Positions 52,429 to 61,964 of a stretch of 64,000 nucleotides of DNA are shown here, in pieces (within the stretch, counting starts at the first letter, position 1; every line of letters begins with the position of its first letter). The position numbers were made by a program, and so were the translations under genes. Origin of the DNA: Calditrichia bacterium (GTDB lineage Bacteria; Calditrichota; Calditrichia; RBG-13-44-9; J075); the NCBI GenBank assembly GCA_028284905.1, contig JANQQU010000002.1:96829-160828 (forward strand), read 5' to 3'. Below the pieces are notes generated by a model that saw only the letters and a program-made list of their open reading frames with translations, was not told where the DNA came from and ran no database searches.

Positions 52429-52498
52429 GTTGTTCGTTGATCGTTAACTGTAGAGAAAATTCATGAATTTTCTCTACAGTTAACGATCAACGAACAAC
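52429..52498. repeat. Uninterrupted perfect 70-bp palindrome
   Basis: Left arm 52429-52463 and right arm 52464-52498 are exact reverse complements (35 of 35) with no loop; the centre is TTCATGAA. It lies six bases after the nupC stop and 36 bases before the sppA start. It should form a cruciform in DNA or a very stable hairpin in RNA, probably ending the nupC transcript. Its core GAAAATTSATGAATTTTC is shared with 62865-62924, while the outer arms differ. Confidence 0.9.
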
Positions 52499-52504
52499 CA
52501 ATCA

Positions 52505-53779
52505 TCACGCGTAGGCGGTCAGGACGCCAGCGATGGTAGCAGTCATCATTGTCGCGATGGAACCACCAAGAACCGCGCGTAAGCCATAGCGGGCAAGGTC
52601 TTTCTTGCGATCCGGCGCTAATGGCCCGATACCACCGATCTGAATCGCGATTGAGGAAAAATTCGCGAAACCGCAGAGCGCATAGGTAGAGATTAAACGC
52701 GCTTTCTCGGAAAGAGTTGCCTGCACTTCATTGAGATGAACATAGGCGACAAATTCGTTTAACACTACTTTTTCGCCAATTAAACCACCCACCGTCAATG
52801 CATCGTTCCAGGGAATTCCGATCAACCAGGCAAGTGGGCGTAGCAGATATCCGAGAATCAGGGACAGACTAAGGCTTTGACCCAGCCAGCTGTTCAAACC
52901 GCTTATTTCACCGAACCACTGTAATGGTGCGTCAATCAGGTAAATGAGTGCAATAAAGGCCAGGAGCATTGCACCAACATTAAGCGCCAGTTTGAGTCCG
53001 TCAGCCGCCCCATTCGCTGCAGCCTCGATAACGTTCAGGGCAGTTTTCTCAACTTTCAGTTTCACCGATCCCTTGGTCATCGATTCCTCCGTTTCCGGAA
53101 TCAATATTTTTGCGATCACAATCGTTGCCGGCGCTGCCATAATACTCGCCGAGAGCAGGTGTTTAGCGTAATAAACCTGCAGGGCGGGATCGTTACCACC
53201 AAGAATCCCAACATAGGCCGCCAACACACCGCCGGCGATGGTTGCCATTCCGCCAACCATCAAAGTTAACAGCTCTGATTGCGTCATTTTAGCAATATAT
53301 GGTCGAACCACCAATGGCGCCTCGGTTTGGCCGATAAAGACATTCGCTGCCACAGAGAGTGATTCCGCCCCACTAATATTCATCGCCTTGGTCATCACCC
53401 AGGCCATACCGGAAACAATCTTTTGCATCACGCCAAGATGATAGAGAATACTCATCAACGCAGAGAAGAATATGATGGTCGGCAGGGCGTGAAGCGCAAA
53501 TATAAAACCGGCACTGGCGGGATCCCCAAACTGCTGCCCGAATATAAATTTCGTCCCTTCGTAAGTAAAATTTATCACCGCGACAAACACTTGTCCGATA
53601 GCATCAAAAATGACTTTTCCCCAGGGGGTGAGAATCACCAGAAAGGCAAAAAAGAGCTGCAGACCGATGCCGATAGCCACCAATCGCCAGCTAATCGCAT
53701 CCCGTTTATTGGAAAACACAACTGCGATTCCCATTAGAACCGCGAGGCCCAGAATACCAAATAGAATATCTCCAATCAT
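52505..53779 (-). CDS. nupC: NupC-family concentrative nucleoside transporter
   Basis: 424 residues with about ten hydrophobic segments. CNT/NupC signatures include FIFGQQFG near residue 78, ALHALPTIIFFSALMSILYHLG, AESLSVAANVFIGQTEAPLVV and ALCGFANFSSIAIQIGG, the last three covering the nucleoside and Na+/H+-binding core. It imports nucleosides by ion symport through the inner membrane. It is downstream of tdk and udk on the same strand, forming a salvage set, with GAGGAGATAG before the ATG. Ends close to the 70-bp palindrome. Confidence 0.93.
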   Translation of the reverse strand: MIGDILFGILGLAVLMGIAVVFSNKRDAISWRLVAIGIGLQLFFAFLVILTPWGKVIFDAIGQVFVAVINFTYEGTKFIFGQQFGDPASAGFIFALHALPTIIFFSALMSILYHLGVMQKIVSGMAWVMTKAMNISGAESLSVAANVFIGQTEAPLVVRPYIAKMTQSELLTLMVGGMATIAGGVLAAYVGILGGNDPALQVYYAKHLLSASIMAAPATIVIAKILIPETEESMTKGSVKLKVEKTALNVIEAAANGAADGLKLALNVGAMLLAFIALIYLIDAPLQWFGEISGLNSWLGQSLSLSLILGYLLRPLAWLIGIPWNDALTVGGLIGEKVVLNEFVAYVHLNEVQATLSEKARLISTYALCGFANFSSIAIQIGGIGPLAPDRKKDLARYGLRAVLGGSIATMMTATIAGVLTAYA

Positions 53780-53861
53780 AGGGCTATCTCCTCATGAATA
53801 ATGACCAGGTTTCCGGGTTCAATACGGTGTCCCGGATAAAGTCGCCGTGGCGAGCGCCTAC

Positions 53862-54506
53862 TCAGGCTTTCACTTTTTTCTTTTTCTTTTTCTTCTTTTT
53901 CCCAGCGCTTTTTTCTTTGCCGTTGCTGGCAACGCTTGCCTCTTCCGCTGGTGGCGGGATGTAGCAATTACGACAACGTGCTTCGTAGATATTTGCCGCA
54001 CCGATCACGACCCGGTCGGAATCCTGGATAGTGCGATAAGTGAAGGAAGCCGGATTTCCACAAACCACGCAAATCGCCTGCATTTTCGTGATGTATTCGG
54101 CAATTGCCAATAAATGTGGAATCGGCTCGAAGGGCATGCCGCGATAATCCATATCCAATCCGGCGACAATCACCCGTTTTCCCATATTGGATAATTTCAA
54201 ACAAACATCGATCAGGGATGCATCAAAGAACTGTGCTTCATCGATGCCAACCACATGGCTTTCCAGCGATGCCTGAAGAATCTCTTCGGCACTGCTGATA
54301 ACTTGGGAAGGAATTTTGTTGTCGGAATGGGAAACAATATGATCTTCACTATAGCGATTATCAATTGCCGGCTTAAAAATGGCGACTTTTTGCCGGGCGA
54401 TCATGGCACGGCGCAAGCGGCGAATCAGCTCCTCGGATTTACCGCTAAACATGCATCCGCAGACGACTTCTATCCAGCCGGTGTTTCGTTGAATAATGGG
54501 AATCAT
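53862..54506 (-). CDS. tdk: Thymidine kinase, with lysine-run tail
   Basis: 214 residues, type II thymidine kinase. The Walker A loop is GCMFSGKS (17-24), the catalytic Glu90 lies in GIDEAQFF, and the lasso/zinc part has Cys146-x-x-Cys149 and Cys178-x-x-Cys181. It phosphorylates thymidine to dTMP with ATP. The core ends around residue 183; an extra ~30-residue tail ends in nine lysines followed by VKA, an odd low-complexity extension. GGAG precedes the ATG. It lies 82 bases upstream of nupC and 42 bases downstream of udk. Confidence 0.95.
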   Translation of the reverse strand: MIPIIQRNTGWIEVVCGCMFSGKSEELIRRLRRAMIARQKVAIFKPAIDNRYSEDHIVSHSDNKIPSQVISSAEEILQASLESHVVGIDEAQFFDASLIDVCLKLSNMGKRVIVAGLDMDYRGMPFEPIPHLLAIAEYITKMQAICVVCGNPASFTYRTIQDSDRVVIGAANIYEARCRNCYIPPPAEEASVASNGKEKSAGKKKKKKKKKVKA

Positions 54507-54548
54507 TTTTACTCCGTCATATTCGTTCTACTGCCGGGGAGTTGCTAA

Positions 54549-55184
54549 TTAGCTCTCTTCCCCTTCGGTCAGCAATTGCTCTATTTTAGATTTAATAATA
54601 TCGATCGCAACAACATTCTTTCCACCCCGCGGCACGATAATATCGGCATAACGCTTGGATGGCTCTACAAACTGGAGGTACATCGGCCGTACCGTTCCCT
54701 GATATTGCTTCAGCACCGAATCCAGGTTACGCCCTCTTTCCTGAATATCCCGCTGCAGGCGGCGTAGCAGACAGATATCCGGATCAGTGTCGATATAAAT
54801 TTTGATGTCGAGAATTTTTCGCAGTTCAGGAATGGCGAGAATGAGAATGCCTTCTACGATAATAATTTGATGGGGGCCAACGCGTTTGGTTTCCTGCTTG
54901 CGGGAATGGATGCTGTAATCATAAACCGGATGTTCGACAATTTCTCCCCGTTGTAATCCGGAAAGCTGTTCTACCATATAATCGTGATCGAAGGCGTCCG
55001 GATGGTCGAAATTTGTTTTCGCCCGTTCTTCCATTGGCAAATCGGAGAGGTCCTTATAATAGGCATCTTCCTGAATAACCGCCACTCTCCGGGTGCTTAA
55101 AGATTCCACTAAAGTTTTAGCTATCAGAGTTTTTCCCGAACCGCTTGCCCCGGCAATGCCAATCAAAATACCTTTTTTACTCAT
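54549..55184 (-). CDS. udk: Uridine kinase
   Basis: 211 residues. Walker A GASGSGKT (12-19), then DAYYKDLSDLP, NFDHPDAFD (the uridine-contacting Asp region), PVYDYSIHSR and the lid RRLQRDIQERGR. These are classic uridine/cytidine kinase motifs. It phosphorylates uridine and cytidine to the monophosphates. First gene of the udk-tdk-nupC set, so imported pyrimidine nucleosides would be trapped directly. Confidence 0.96.
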   Translation of the reverse strand: MSKKGILIGIAGASGSGKTLIAKTLVESLSTRRVAVIQEDAYYKDLSDLPMEERAKTNFDHPDAFDHDYMVEQLSGLQRGEIVEHPVYDYSIHSRKQETKRVGPHQIIIVEGILILAIPELRKILDIKIYIDTDPDICLLRRLQRDIQERGRNLDSVLKQYQGTVRPMYLQFVEPSKRYADIIVPRGGKNVVAIDIIKSKIEQLLTEGEES

Positions 55185-55349
55185 TGTAATTCCGGATATG
55201 TTTTGTTAAACCGTTGGTAATTGGTGGCGACAGCGGATTTCGACTTTGGCTTGCGGATGGTCGTATTCATTCAAAAAGCAGCTGATTTTTCGCCGGGAAA
55301 AGATAGCACAACGCGGGGATTAATGCAAGGTTGAAAAGGGTAGAAAGAG

Positions 55350-55423
55350 AGGCACCGGGCGGATTCGAACCGCCGAATGGAGGTTTTGCAGACCTCTCCC
55401 TTAAGCCACTTGGGTACGGTGCC
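55350..55423 (-). tRNA. tRNA-Cys (GCA)
   Basis: Read on the minus strand: acceptor GGCACCG/CGGTGCC, anticodon stem GAGGT/ACCTC enclosing CTGCAAA, so anticodon GCA; T-arm GGCGGTTCGAATCCGCC. Discriminator U73 is the base expected for tRNA-Cys. The 3' CCA is not encoded (the next bases are CTC). Confidence 0.96.
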
Positions 55424-55445
55424 TGATAAATTCGATGGGAATTTG

Positions 55446-55518
<73 letters not shown>

Positions 55519-55640
55519 ATAATGCTGCACTTCAAAAAACGGCTCGAAATGTAATACATGAGTCCGGCTTTGTCAATATTTTTTATTCGCAGGATTTATG
55601 AATAGAAATCATTAAACCAACTGCGGGATAAATCTCTTCC

Positions 55641-55716
55641 CTGTGGGGGCGAAGCATTCCTTCTCAAGAACATAGATATATCTCCGCCCTTGAGAAGGAA
55701 TGCTTCGCCCCCACAG
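55641..55716. repeat. Long perfect hairpin after an exported-protein gene
   Basis: 28-bp perfect arms (55641-55668 and 55689-55716: CTGTGGGGGCGAAGCATTCC then TTCTCAAG and its complement) with a 20-base loop. It begins two bases past the stop at 55719 on the minus strand and precedes the tRNA pair. Probably ends or shields the upstream mRNA. Confidence 0.85.
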
Positions 55717-55718
55717 CC

Positions 55719-57719
55719 TTATTTAATCAACATCATTTTCTTAGCAGCATTAAATGTTGCCTTACCATCCACCCGCAGCTGATAAAGATAAATTCCCGAT
55801 GCAACCAATCTGCCATTTTCATCCCGTCCATCCCACTGCACAACATAACTCCCGGCAGTCCGCGACTCACTCACTAAAGTTTTCACTATGCGCCCTGTTA
55901 CATCATAAACCATCAACTCAACAAATCCGAGGTCCGGAATTGTTAATCCGAAATTAGTAGTGGGATTAAACGGATTGGGATAATTCTGGGTCAGCTGAAA
56001 ATTAACGGGCAAATCAACATCATCATCTCCGGCAATGCCGGTAACAATCTCCGGAATACTCCCCATGCGGGCCGCATTATATTTGTAGGTTGGCCAGCTT
56101 GTAGCGGCAGGAATACCGGGCGTATCAAACACGAAAACGGTGCCACCGTGCGAGGCAGTGATAATTTCTGTATCGCCATCATCATCGATATCGTAAATCG
56201 CCGGCGTGGATTCCAGGGAGCTGAGCAATTCATTATTATAGTAGGGATAGCCGGAAATGACGTTTCCTTCATAGTCAAAAGCATAGAGACGGGCGGGATC
56301 GTTGGAAACGCCATTGGTGCCGCAGACAATATCCGGCAAAGTATCCCCGGAAACATCTTCCAGAGACACAGACTCTTCTACCCAGGTAGCATAAACCAGC
56401 TGGGGAAAACCAGGCATCAACTCGCCGCTGTTATTGAAGAGCCAGACCTTTCCGGAATCAACCGCCAGGGCGGTGCCGTAAGCGATTTCCGGTAATCCAT
56501 CGCCATTCACATCAGCAATCGCCGGAGCGCCATGGGATGAGCCACCACGGGTAATCTCTGCGGGAAATCCCGGTAAAAGATTGCCGCTGCCATCGTAAGC
56601 GTAAATGCCATTGATATCCGTGCGGGCCAGTTTGATGCGAATGAGTATATCATCAACGCCGTTCATGTCGATATCGTAAATCGTTGGTGGCGTGTCCACG
56701 CCATAGCCGACTTCAACGGGAAACCCCGGCACAATTGTGCCATCGACGTTATAGGCGTGCAACTCTCCGGGAATTCCGCCGTTCGGCACATCGCCACTGC
56801 CAAAAACAATTTCCATTTCACCGTCACCATCAATATCGCCGACCGCCGGGGAACTTTCCGAATACTGCGCTACCGAGATGGGCCAGCCGGGCAAATTCGT
56901 TCCGTTGTCATTAATCATATGGATTGATCCGGAAGCATAGGTTTGCTCGGGAAAGGTATAGATGACCATTTCGTCCCGGCCATCATCATCGAAATCGTAC
57001 ATCACCGGATCGTTGGTGGACACCTGTAAACCGAAGTTAATCGGGAAACCGGGCAACTGTTCGCCGAGATGATATTGATAGGCATACAGTAAACCAACCC
57101 AACGGCCGAAGATTACTTCATCGACATGATCACCATCAAGATCGCCGGCAGCTGCAGTTTCCCGGGAGCCGGTGCTCCAGAAGTTGGCTGGGTCCGGTGA
57201 GCGGGGAAAACCGAGCACAAACGCACCATTGGGCCGCCACATGTAGGCATAGCCTTCGGTGTTGGAAAGGAAAATAGACTTTTCGCCATTGCGATTGAAA
57301 TCGTGCACAGTCGCTGCCTGGCCGTAAACCCCGGGAGCGCCGGCCATACTGCGCGGCCAGCCGAACTGAAAGGGCGGCACATCCTCACTGGGCTGCAGTC
57401 GTGCCTGGCGGACATGCACGCCTTCGCGAAGAATAATGTAACCGGCATCGAGAAGCGCAGACCGCTCCGCGTCGGAATTGATAAGAATCGTGACAAATCC
57501 ATTCTCTGGAAACCATTCGAAGCGTTCGTTTCCACTGATGGCATTTTGCCGCACTTTCACATCCGCGAGGTCATATCCGGACTGATGAAGCGCTGCGACC
57601 TGTACTTCCGTAGTTACTGCCACTCGCAGGTAACGTATTTCTTCCGCCTGAGTGGTTGCAAGGAGCGCGATGAATAAAATCCAAAAGAAAATCTTCATAT
57701 TTTTCGCTGTTTTTTTCAT
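55719..57719 (-). CDS. Exported FG-GAP/VCBS-type propeller protein with sorting domain
   Basis: 666 residues with a signal peptide (to about TTQAEE). Repeated FG-GAP-like blades with calcium loops, such as DFNRNGEKSIFLS, DLDGDHVDEVIFG, DIDGDGEMEIVFGSG, DVNGDGLPEIAYG and DIDDDGDTEIITASHGG, suggest an integrin-alpha-like seven-bladed propeller (~120-560). The C-terminal ~90 residues are a sorting domain (NYPNPFNPTTNFG to AAKKMMLIK). Residues 30-110 form a small domain with no assignment. It is likely displayed on or released from the outer membrane. Adjacent to a second propeller protein in the same orientation, with a hairpin between them. Confidence 0.9.
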   Translation of the reverse strand: MKKTAKNMKIFFWILFIALLATTQAEEIRYLRVAVTTEVQVAALHQSGYDLADVKVRQNAISGNERFEWFPENGFVTILINSDAERSALLDAGYIILREGVHVRQARLQPSEDVPPFQFGWPRSMAGAPGVYGQAATVHDFNRNGEKSIFLSNTEGYAYMWRPNGAFVLGFPRSPDPANFWSTGSRETAAAGDLDGDHVDEVIFGRWVGLLYAYQYHLGEQLPGFPINFGLQVSTNDPVMYDFDDDGRDEMVIYTFPEQTYASGSIHMINDNGTNLPGWPISVAQYSESSPAVGDIDGDGEMEIVFGSGDVPNGGIPGELHAYNVDGTIVPGFPVEVGYGVDTPPTIYDIDMNGVDDILIRIKLARTDINGIYAYDGSGNLLPGFPAEITRGGSSHGAPAIADVNGDGLPEIAYGTALAVDSGKVWLFNNSGELMPGFPQLVYATWVEESVSLEDVSGDTLPDIVCGTNGVSNDPARLYAFDYEGNVISGYPYYNNELLSSLESTPAIYDIDDDGDTEIITASHGGTVFVFDTPGIPAATSWPTYKYNAARMGSIPEIVTGIAGDDDVDLPVNFQLTQNYPNPFNPTTNFGLTIPDLGFVELMVYDVTGRIVKTLVSESRTAGSYVVQWDGRDENGRLVASGIYLYQLRVDGKATFNAAKKMMLIK

Positions 57720-57747
57720 TAATATTCGAATTTTGGGAAAAATTTCG

Positions 57748-57838
57748 CCCCTACAGGGCCTATTGACTGGGATAATCTTTTAGCCCCGGACAGATGCCCG
57801 GGGCTAAAAGATGTCGCCCTTACAGGGCTAAACAGATT
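57748..57838. repeat. CCTACAGGGC repeats enclosing a 15-bp hairpin
   Basis: ATCTTTTAGCCCCGG (57775-57789) / CCGGGGCTAAAAGAT (57798-57812) form a perfect stem. It is flanked by CGCCCCTACAGGGC and CGCCCTTACAGGGC copies in the same orientation. Same word family as 25051-25232. It lies between the two propeller genes. Confidence 0.75.
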
Positions 57839-57909
57839 AAGCCTTCGGGTCGTTATTCTAGATTTTTGACAAGACCTTACATTCTGAGAAAAAGCCTTTT
57901 ACCAAGTAA

Positions 57910-60900
57910 TTACTTAATCAACATCATCTTCTTCACCTGCTGGAAGTCGCCAACCGTTAGCTTGTAGAAGTAGATGCCGCTGCCGACTTTTTCCCCGGCA
58001 CTGTTCGTCGCATCCCACTGCACATTATAATTTCCGGCAGCCCGATTTCCACTCACCAATGTCTTAACCAATCGTCCGGTGATGTCATATACTTTTAGTT
58101 GAACAAATCCGAGATCGGAAATCGCAAATCCGATATTGGTTATGGGATTAAACGGATTGGGATAATTCTGATCCAATGCAAAAGCCGTCGGTGCAGCAAT
58201 TTCATCTTCCCCAATTGCGAGTGGATCTTCTCCGCCGGAGAAGGTGAGCACCAGTCCTTCATCGGAAGCACCGACCAGCTCAAAGGTATTGTTGCCATCG
58301 ATCGAAGGAAGGATCGCTACCGCATTGACCTGATTACTGGGAAAAGTATAATCGAAGAGCAAAGAATCGCCTTTTCCGCTCAGCAGATGCACCTTCCCGG
58401 GAGGGGTGGCATTGGTGCCGCTGCCCACCCAGACTTCCTCAATACCATCGCCGGTAATGTCCGGGACAGCAACAATGCCATTCTGATAGGCCATCGGATA
58501 TTGCCAGAGAATATCCCCATCTGCACCGCTCAGGCAGGTCGCACCGGCCGCGAATGAAGCGACGAGAATGTCGTCCACGCCATCTTCATTGATGTCGCCA
58601 ATCCGGTCCATTTCGATAATGCCGGAGAGGCCGCCGAGATTGCGCATCCACATCTCAGTACCGGTTTCTCCGTCTACCCGGAAAATTTTAGAAAAATATT
58701 CCGCAACAATTACGTCCGGCGTTTCTCCACTGATTGGTAATTCGAGGATTTCCTTCGGATTGTATTCGGCGGTAATTGCCGGAAAATCCCAGACCGGGAA
58801 TCCGGTTGCGCCATCGAGACAATAAGCTTTTTTATCATCAGAGCCGTTGTTACCGACACCGATAACCGCATCGGGGACGTTATCATTATTAACATCATCA
58901 ATAGAAATAATCGTTTTCCCGAAAGACAAATTCGGGCCGGGATAATTATAACTCCACTCAACCGCCCCACTCGCGCCATTAAAAAGGTAGGCGCTTTTAT
59001 AGCCGGTGCCGGTTTCATTTCCACCGGCAATCGCCAATACATCTACCACCCCGTCATTGGTGAAATCCCGCTGGGCATCGACCGCTTCGAAATCGCCCAG
59101 CCCGAAACTGTTCGGATCGTTCGTGCCGAACTCCCAGAGAATATCTCCATTGGTGCCGTCGATGGCGTAGACGTGTTCGTTCCCGCCACCTGTGGCGATG
59201 ACCACATCATTATAGCCGTCGTCGTTCAGGTCTTCGGCGATTGCCAGGGCATCCTGCACCCCAAAATCGAAGTTACCCCCGATCGATCCAGCGCTAGAAT
59301 TACTGATGTACGATGTGAATGTCCAGAGTGTATCGGCATTGCCACTGCTTGCGCCGTTTACACAAATTATCATGTAATTCTCCGTAGCGACAACCACCTC
59401 GCTAACCCCGTCGCCAGTGATGTCATTAATCGCCCGCAAGCCGTCTACCTCATATTCCTGGAAAGATCCGGCCTGCGGATTATCCACTACCTGGTATTGC
59501 CAGAATTGAAAACCGGTGTTGAATGGGCCGGCCGTACCGCTGCCGGATAAAGCTACCGTCAGATTCGGATCGGACGGATCATCGCTACTGACAGTGAGCG
59601 TATCCTGGTAATTGCTGGCGGCAGTGGGGGTGAACCACACCGTCACGTTAACGGTATCATCGCGGCCAACCTCAAACGGCAGAGATGGGCCATTCACGGA
59701 AAAATTGCTGCTGCCGGTGGCCAGCCCGGAAACTGTTAAAGGCACAAATCCCTGGTTTACAATTTTCAGCGGCCAGCTGCCGACACCTTCCCCACTCACC
59801 CAAACACTGCCAAAATCGTGGGACGTTGCCCCCAAAACCGCAGTCGGTTCCGGATAAAGTCCCTTCCCACTTAAGTCTACGATTATTTCCGGGGTAACCG
59901 GATCATTGGTCCGGATAGTCAATGTTGCATTGATGGTTCCGTAAATTACCGGTGCAAAGCTGATTTCCATAACCACACCGGAGTCCGGCGCCAGTGTTAA
60001 CGGAAAGCCGGATAAATTGCTGCTAAATGCGTCGTTGCTGAAAATTAGGGTATCGATAGTGAGGTCGGCGGTCCCCGGGTTGTTGATGCCATTGACAAAT
60101 GTCTTCATTTGTCCGATTTCCGTCAGGGAGAAATTCATCTCATCGGCACTGACATTGATGCTCGGCGTGCCGCCGCGGGTATCGAATTGGTAGATCAGAC
60201 TATTCGTGGTTTGATAATGCACCAGCCAGAAGTATTGCCCGTCAAAGGTCATATCGCGTGGGGAGTCGGTGGGATTATCGATGAAATTGCCGGTATAACT
60301 GCCGTCAGCAGGATTATATTCGTACACTTCCTGGCGGGTTGCTCCGAAGCCGGTATCTTCCGCACACCAGAAATTTGTGCCGTTATAAGCAATCCCCATC
60401 GGCTGCTCCCCGACGCTAACAATCGTATCCTGCGGTACACCAAGGGTATCCATCTTGATAATCACATCTCGACCAATTGTATTACTGGCATAATATTGCG
60501 TGTACCAAATGTGGTCGTCATAGTACGCCATCCCGCCAATATAATTATTCTCCGGACTGTTGAGGGTTTTCAAGACCGCCCCGGAAGAAGGATCCACCTT
60601 GTAGAATTTATCGGGATGATTCGCTGACGGCAGGTCCATAAATACCCAAAGATTTGCGCCATCATGAGCCATTGCTTTTACGGTATAAGAACCGCTGGAT
60701 GGCACAAACGGAACAGTAATGCTGCCCTGAATCGCGCCGTTCTCCGGATTCAATTTCCAAATTTTATTATCATTAGTAGAAGACGTTCCCACCCATAAAG
60801 AAGCACCATCGAAAGCGAGTCCATAGGGATAATTCGGCGCCGGTATCGTTTTAATTATCGTCCCGGATTGTCCCCAGGAAACAGTTGAAAAACAGCAAAA

Positions 60901-60948
60901 GCAAACCATTAAAACACGAATGATACCTGTCTTTAATGACCTCATCAT
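57910..60948 (-). CDS. Exported protein with propeller, two ASH-type beta-sandwich domains and sorting domain
   Basis: 1012 residues, signal peptide to about VSWGQ. Residues ~30-265 form a propeller with YGLAFDGASLWVGT, GIAYNGTNFWCAED and DMTFDGQYFWLVH. Two choice-of-anchor/ASH-like sandwiches follow (~265-480; FSLTEIGQ...NNPGTADLTIDTL and DFGSVWVSGEG...PLKIVNQG). A second, PQQ/FG-GAP-type propeller (~490-910) has DITGDGVSEVVVAT, DLNDDGYNDVVIAT and LLSGKGDSLLFDY. The last ~90 residues are a sorting domain (NYPNPFNPITNIGF to VKKMMLIK). GGAG precedes the ATG. Function unknown; possibly a surface scaffold. Confidence 0.9.
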   Translation of the reverse strand: MMRSLKTGIIRVLMVCFCCFSTVSWGQSGTIIKTIPAPNYPYGLAFDGASLWVGTSSTNDNKIWKLNPENGAIQGSITVPFVPSSGSYTVKAMAHDGANLWVFMDLPSANHPDKFYKVDPSSGAVLKTLNSPENNYIGGMAYYDDHIWYTQYYASNTIGRDVIIKMDTLGVPQDTIVSVGEQPMGIAYNGTNFWCAEDTGFGATRQEVYEYNPADGSYTGNFIDNPTDSPRDMTFDGQYFWLVHYQTTNSLIYQFDTRGGTPSINVSADEMNFSLTEIGQMKTFVNGINNPGTADLTIDTLIFSNDAFSSNLSGFPLTLAPDSGVVMEISFAPVIYGTINATLTIRTNDPVTPEIIVDLSGKGLYPEPTAVLGATSHDFGSVWVSGEGVGSWPLKIVNQGFVPLTVSGLATGSSNFSVNGPSLPFEVGRDDTVNVTVWFTPTAASNYQDTLTVSSDDPSDPNLTVALSGSGTAGPFNTGFQFWQYQVVDNPQAGSFQEYEVDGLRAINDITGDGVSEVVVATENYMIICVNGASSGNADTLWTFTSYISNSSAGSIGGNFDFGVQDALAIAEDLNDDGYNDVVIATGGGNEHVYAIDGTNGDILWEFGTNDPNSFGLGDFEAVDAQRDFTNDGVVDVLAIAGGNETGTGYKSAYLFNGASGAVEWSYNYPGPNLSFGKTIISIDDVNNDNVPDAVIGVGNNGSDDKKAYCLDGATGFPVWDFPAITAEYNPKEILELPISGETPDVIVAEYFSKIFRVDGETGTEMWMRNLGGLSGIIEMDRIGDINEDGVDDILVASFAAGATCLSGADGDILWQYPMAYQNGIVAVPDITGDGIEEVWVGSGTNATPPGKVHLLSGKGDSLLFDYTFPSNQVNAVAILPSIDGNNTFELVGASDEGLVLTFSGGEDPLAIGEDEIAAPTAFALDQNYPNPFNPITNIGFAISDLGFVQLKVYDITGRLVKTLVSGNRAAGNYNVQWDATNSAGEKVGSGIYFYKLTVGDFQQVKKMMLIK

Positions 60949-61167
60949 GGCACTCCTTCTTATATTTGGGATTCAGGATACTTCAGCAAAATACCGCAGA
61001 AATAACTCTTAGACAATACGGAAATGATCCCTGCTGAAAAGGGGTAACTCTTTCCGCAAACCAATATTTTTCGCGAAAATAGCCCCAAGCAATCTATTTG
61101 CAAATACCCCCTTTCTTCCATATATTTCAGCATCATTGTAACTCAAAGGAAAAGCGAGCGTAAGTGA

Positions 61168-61767
61168 ATGAGTGTTGAGGATAAGAAAAGTATTGAACAA
61201 CGACGTGCGGAGGATCAGAAGTTAATTCATGCGGCGCGGAATGGGGACCAGAAAGCTTACGAAGCACTACTGAACAAGTATCGGAACCTCGTTTATCACG
61301 TAATGATTAAGATGGTCCGGAATCCCCAGGAAGCGGAAGATCTCTCCCAGGAAGCTTTTATCAAGGCTTTCAACGCACTCGCATCTTTTAACGAAGAGTT
61401 CGCTTTTTCGACCTGGCTAATGAAAATCGCCACTAATAATTGCATCGATTATCTCCGGAAGAAAAAGCTGAAAACTTACTCGATTGATGAGCCGATTCAG
61501 TACAAAGATGAGCGGGTGAAAATTGAAGTGCCGGATAAAGATCCGACGCCGGAGAAGCTTCTACTGACGGAAGAACGAAAAGCATTAATTGATGATGCGG
61601 TGCAATCCCTACCTCCACGCTATCGGCATGTAATTGTTTTACGACATAAGGAAGAAAAATCCTACGAAGACATTGCCGAAATTCTACGACTGCCGCTTGG
61701 CACCGTAAAAGCCCGTATTTTCCGGGCGCGGGAAATGCTCAACAAGAAGATTAAGGGCATCCTGTAA
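61168..61767 (+). CDS. ECF sigma factor, apparently without adjacent anti-sigma
   Basis: 199 residues. Region 2: NLVYHVMIKMVRNPQEAEDLSQEAFIKAFNAL and FSTWLMKIATNNCIDYLRKK. Region 4: LPPRYRHVIVLRHKEEKSYEDIAEILRLPLGTVKARIFRAREMLNKK. A longer acidic linker separates them. No zinc-finger anti-sigma gene follows; the next gene encodes an exported beta protein. Start at 61168; Shine-Dalgarno weak. Confidence 0.95.
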   Translation: MSVEDKKSIEQRRAEDQKLIHAARNGDQKAYEALLNKYRNLVYHVMIKMVRNPQEAEDLSQEAFIKAFNALASFNEEFAFSTWLMKIATNNCIDYLRKKKLKTYSIDEPIQYKDERVKIEVPDKDPTPEKLLLTEERKALIDDAVQSLPPRYRHVIVLRHKEEKSYEDIAEILRLPLGTVKARIFRAREMLNKKIKGIL

Positions 61768-61808
61768 GTAAACCGCACATTATGTTCAATTGATTATTCT
61801 CTAAAAGA

Positions 61809-61866
61809 TCAGTAGCAGTTAACAGTGGCAATGGCAGAAAAAATACAGGTTGCCAATGGCTACTGG
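61809..61866. repeat. AGTAGCAGTT/GGCAATGG inverted words
   Basis: AGTAGCAGTTAACAGTGGC with AATGGCAG is followed by GGTTGCCAATGGCTACTGG, giving an imperfect stem. Same words as 16255-16340 and 31509-31590. Lies after the ECF sigma gene. Confidence 0.6.
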
Positions 61867-61964
61867 TAAACAAAAGGTGACATATCCATCACGATACGGT
61901 CTTAATTAACAGACAGATGAAATGTCACACTAAAATTAAGTTGTAGTATATCAGGAAAATTATT

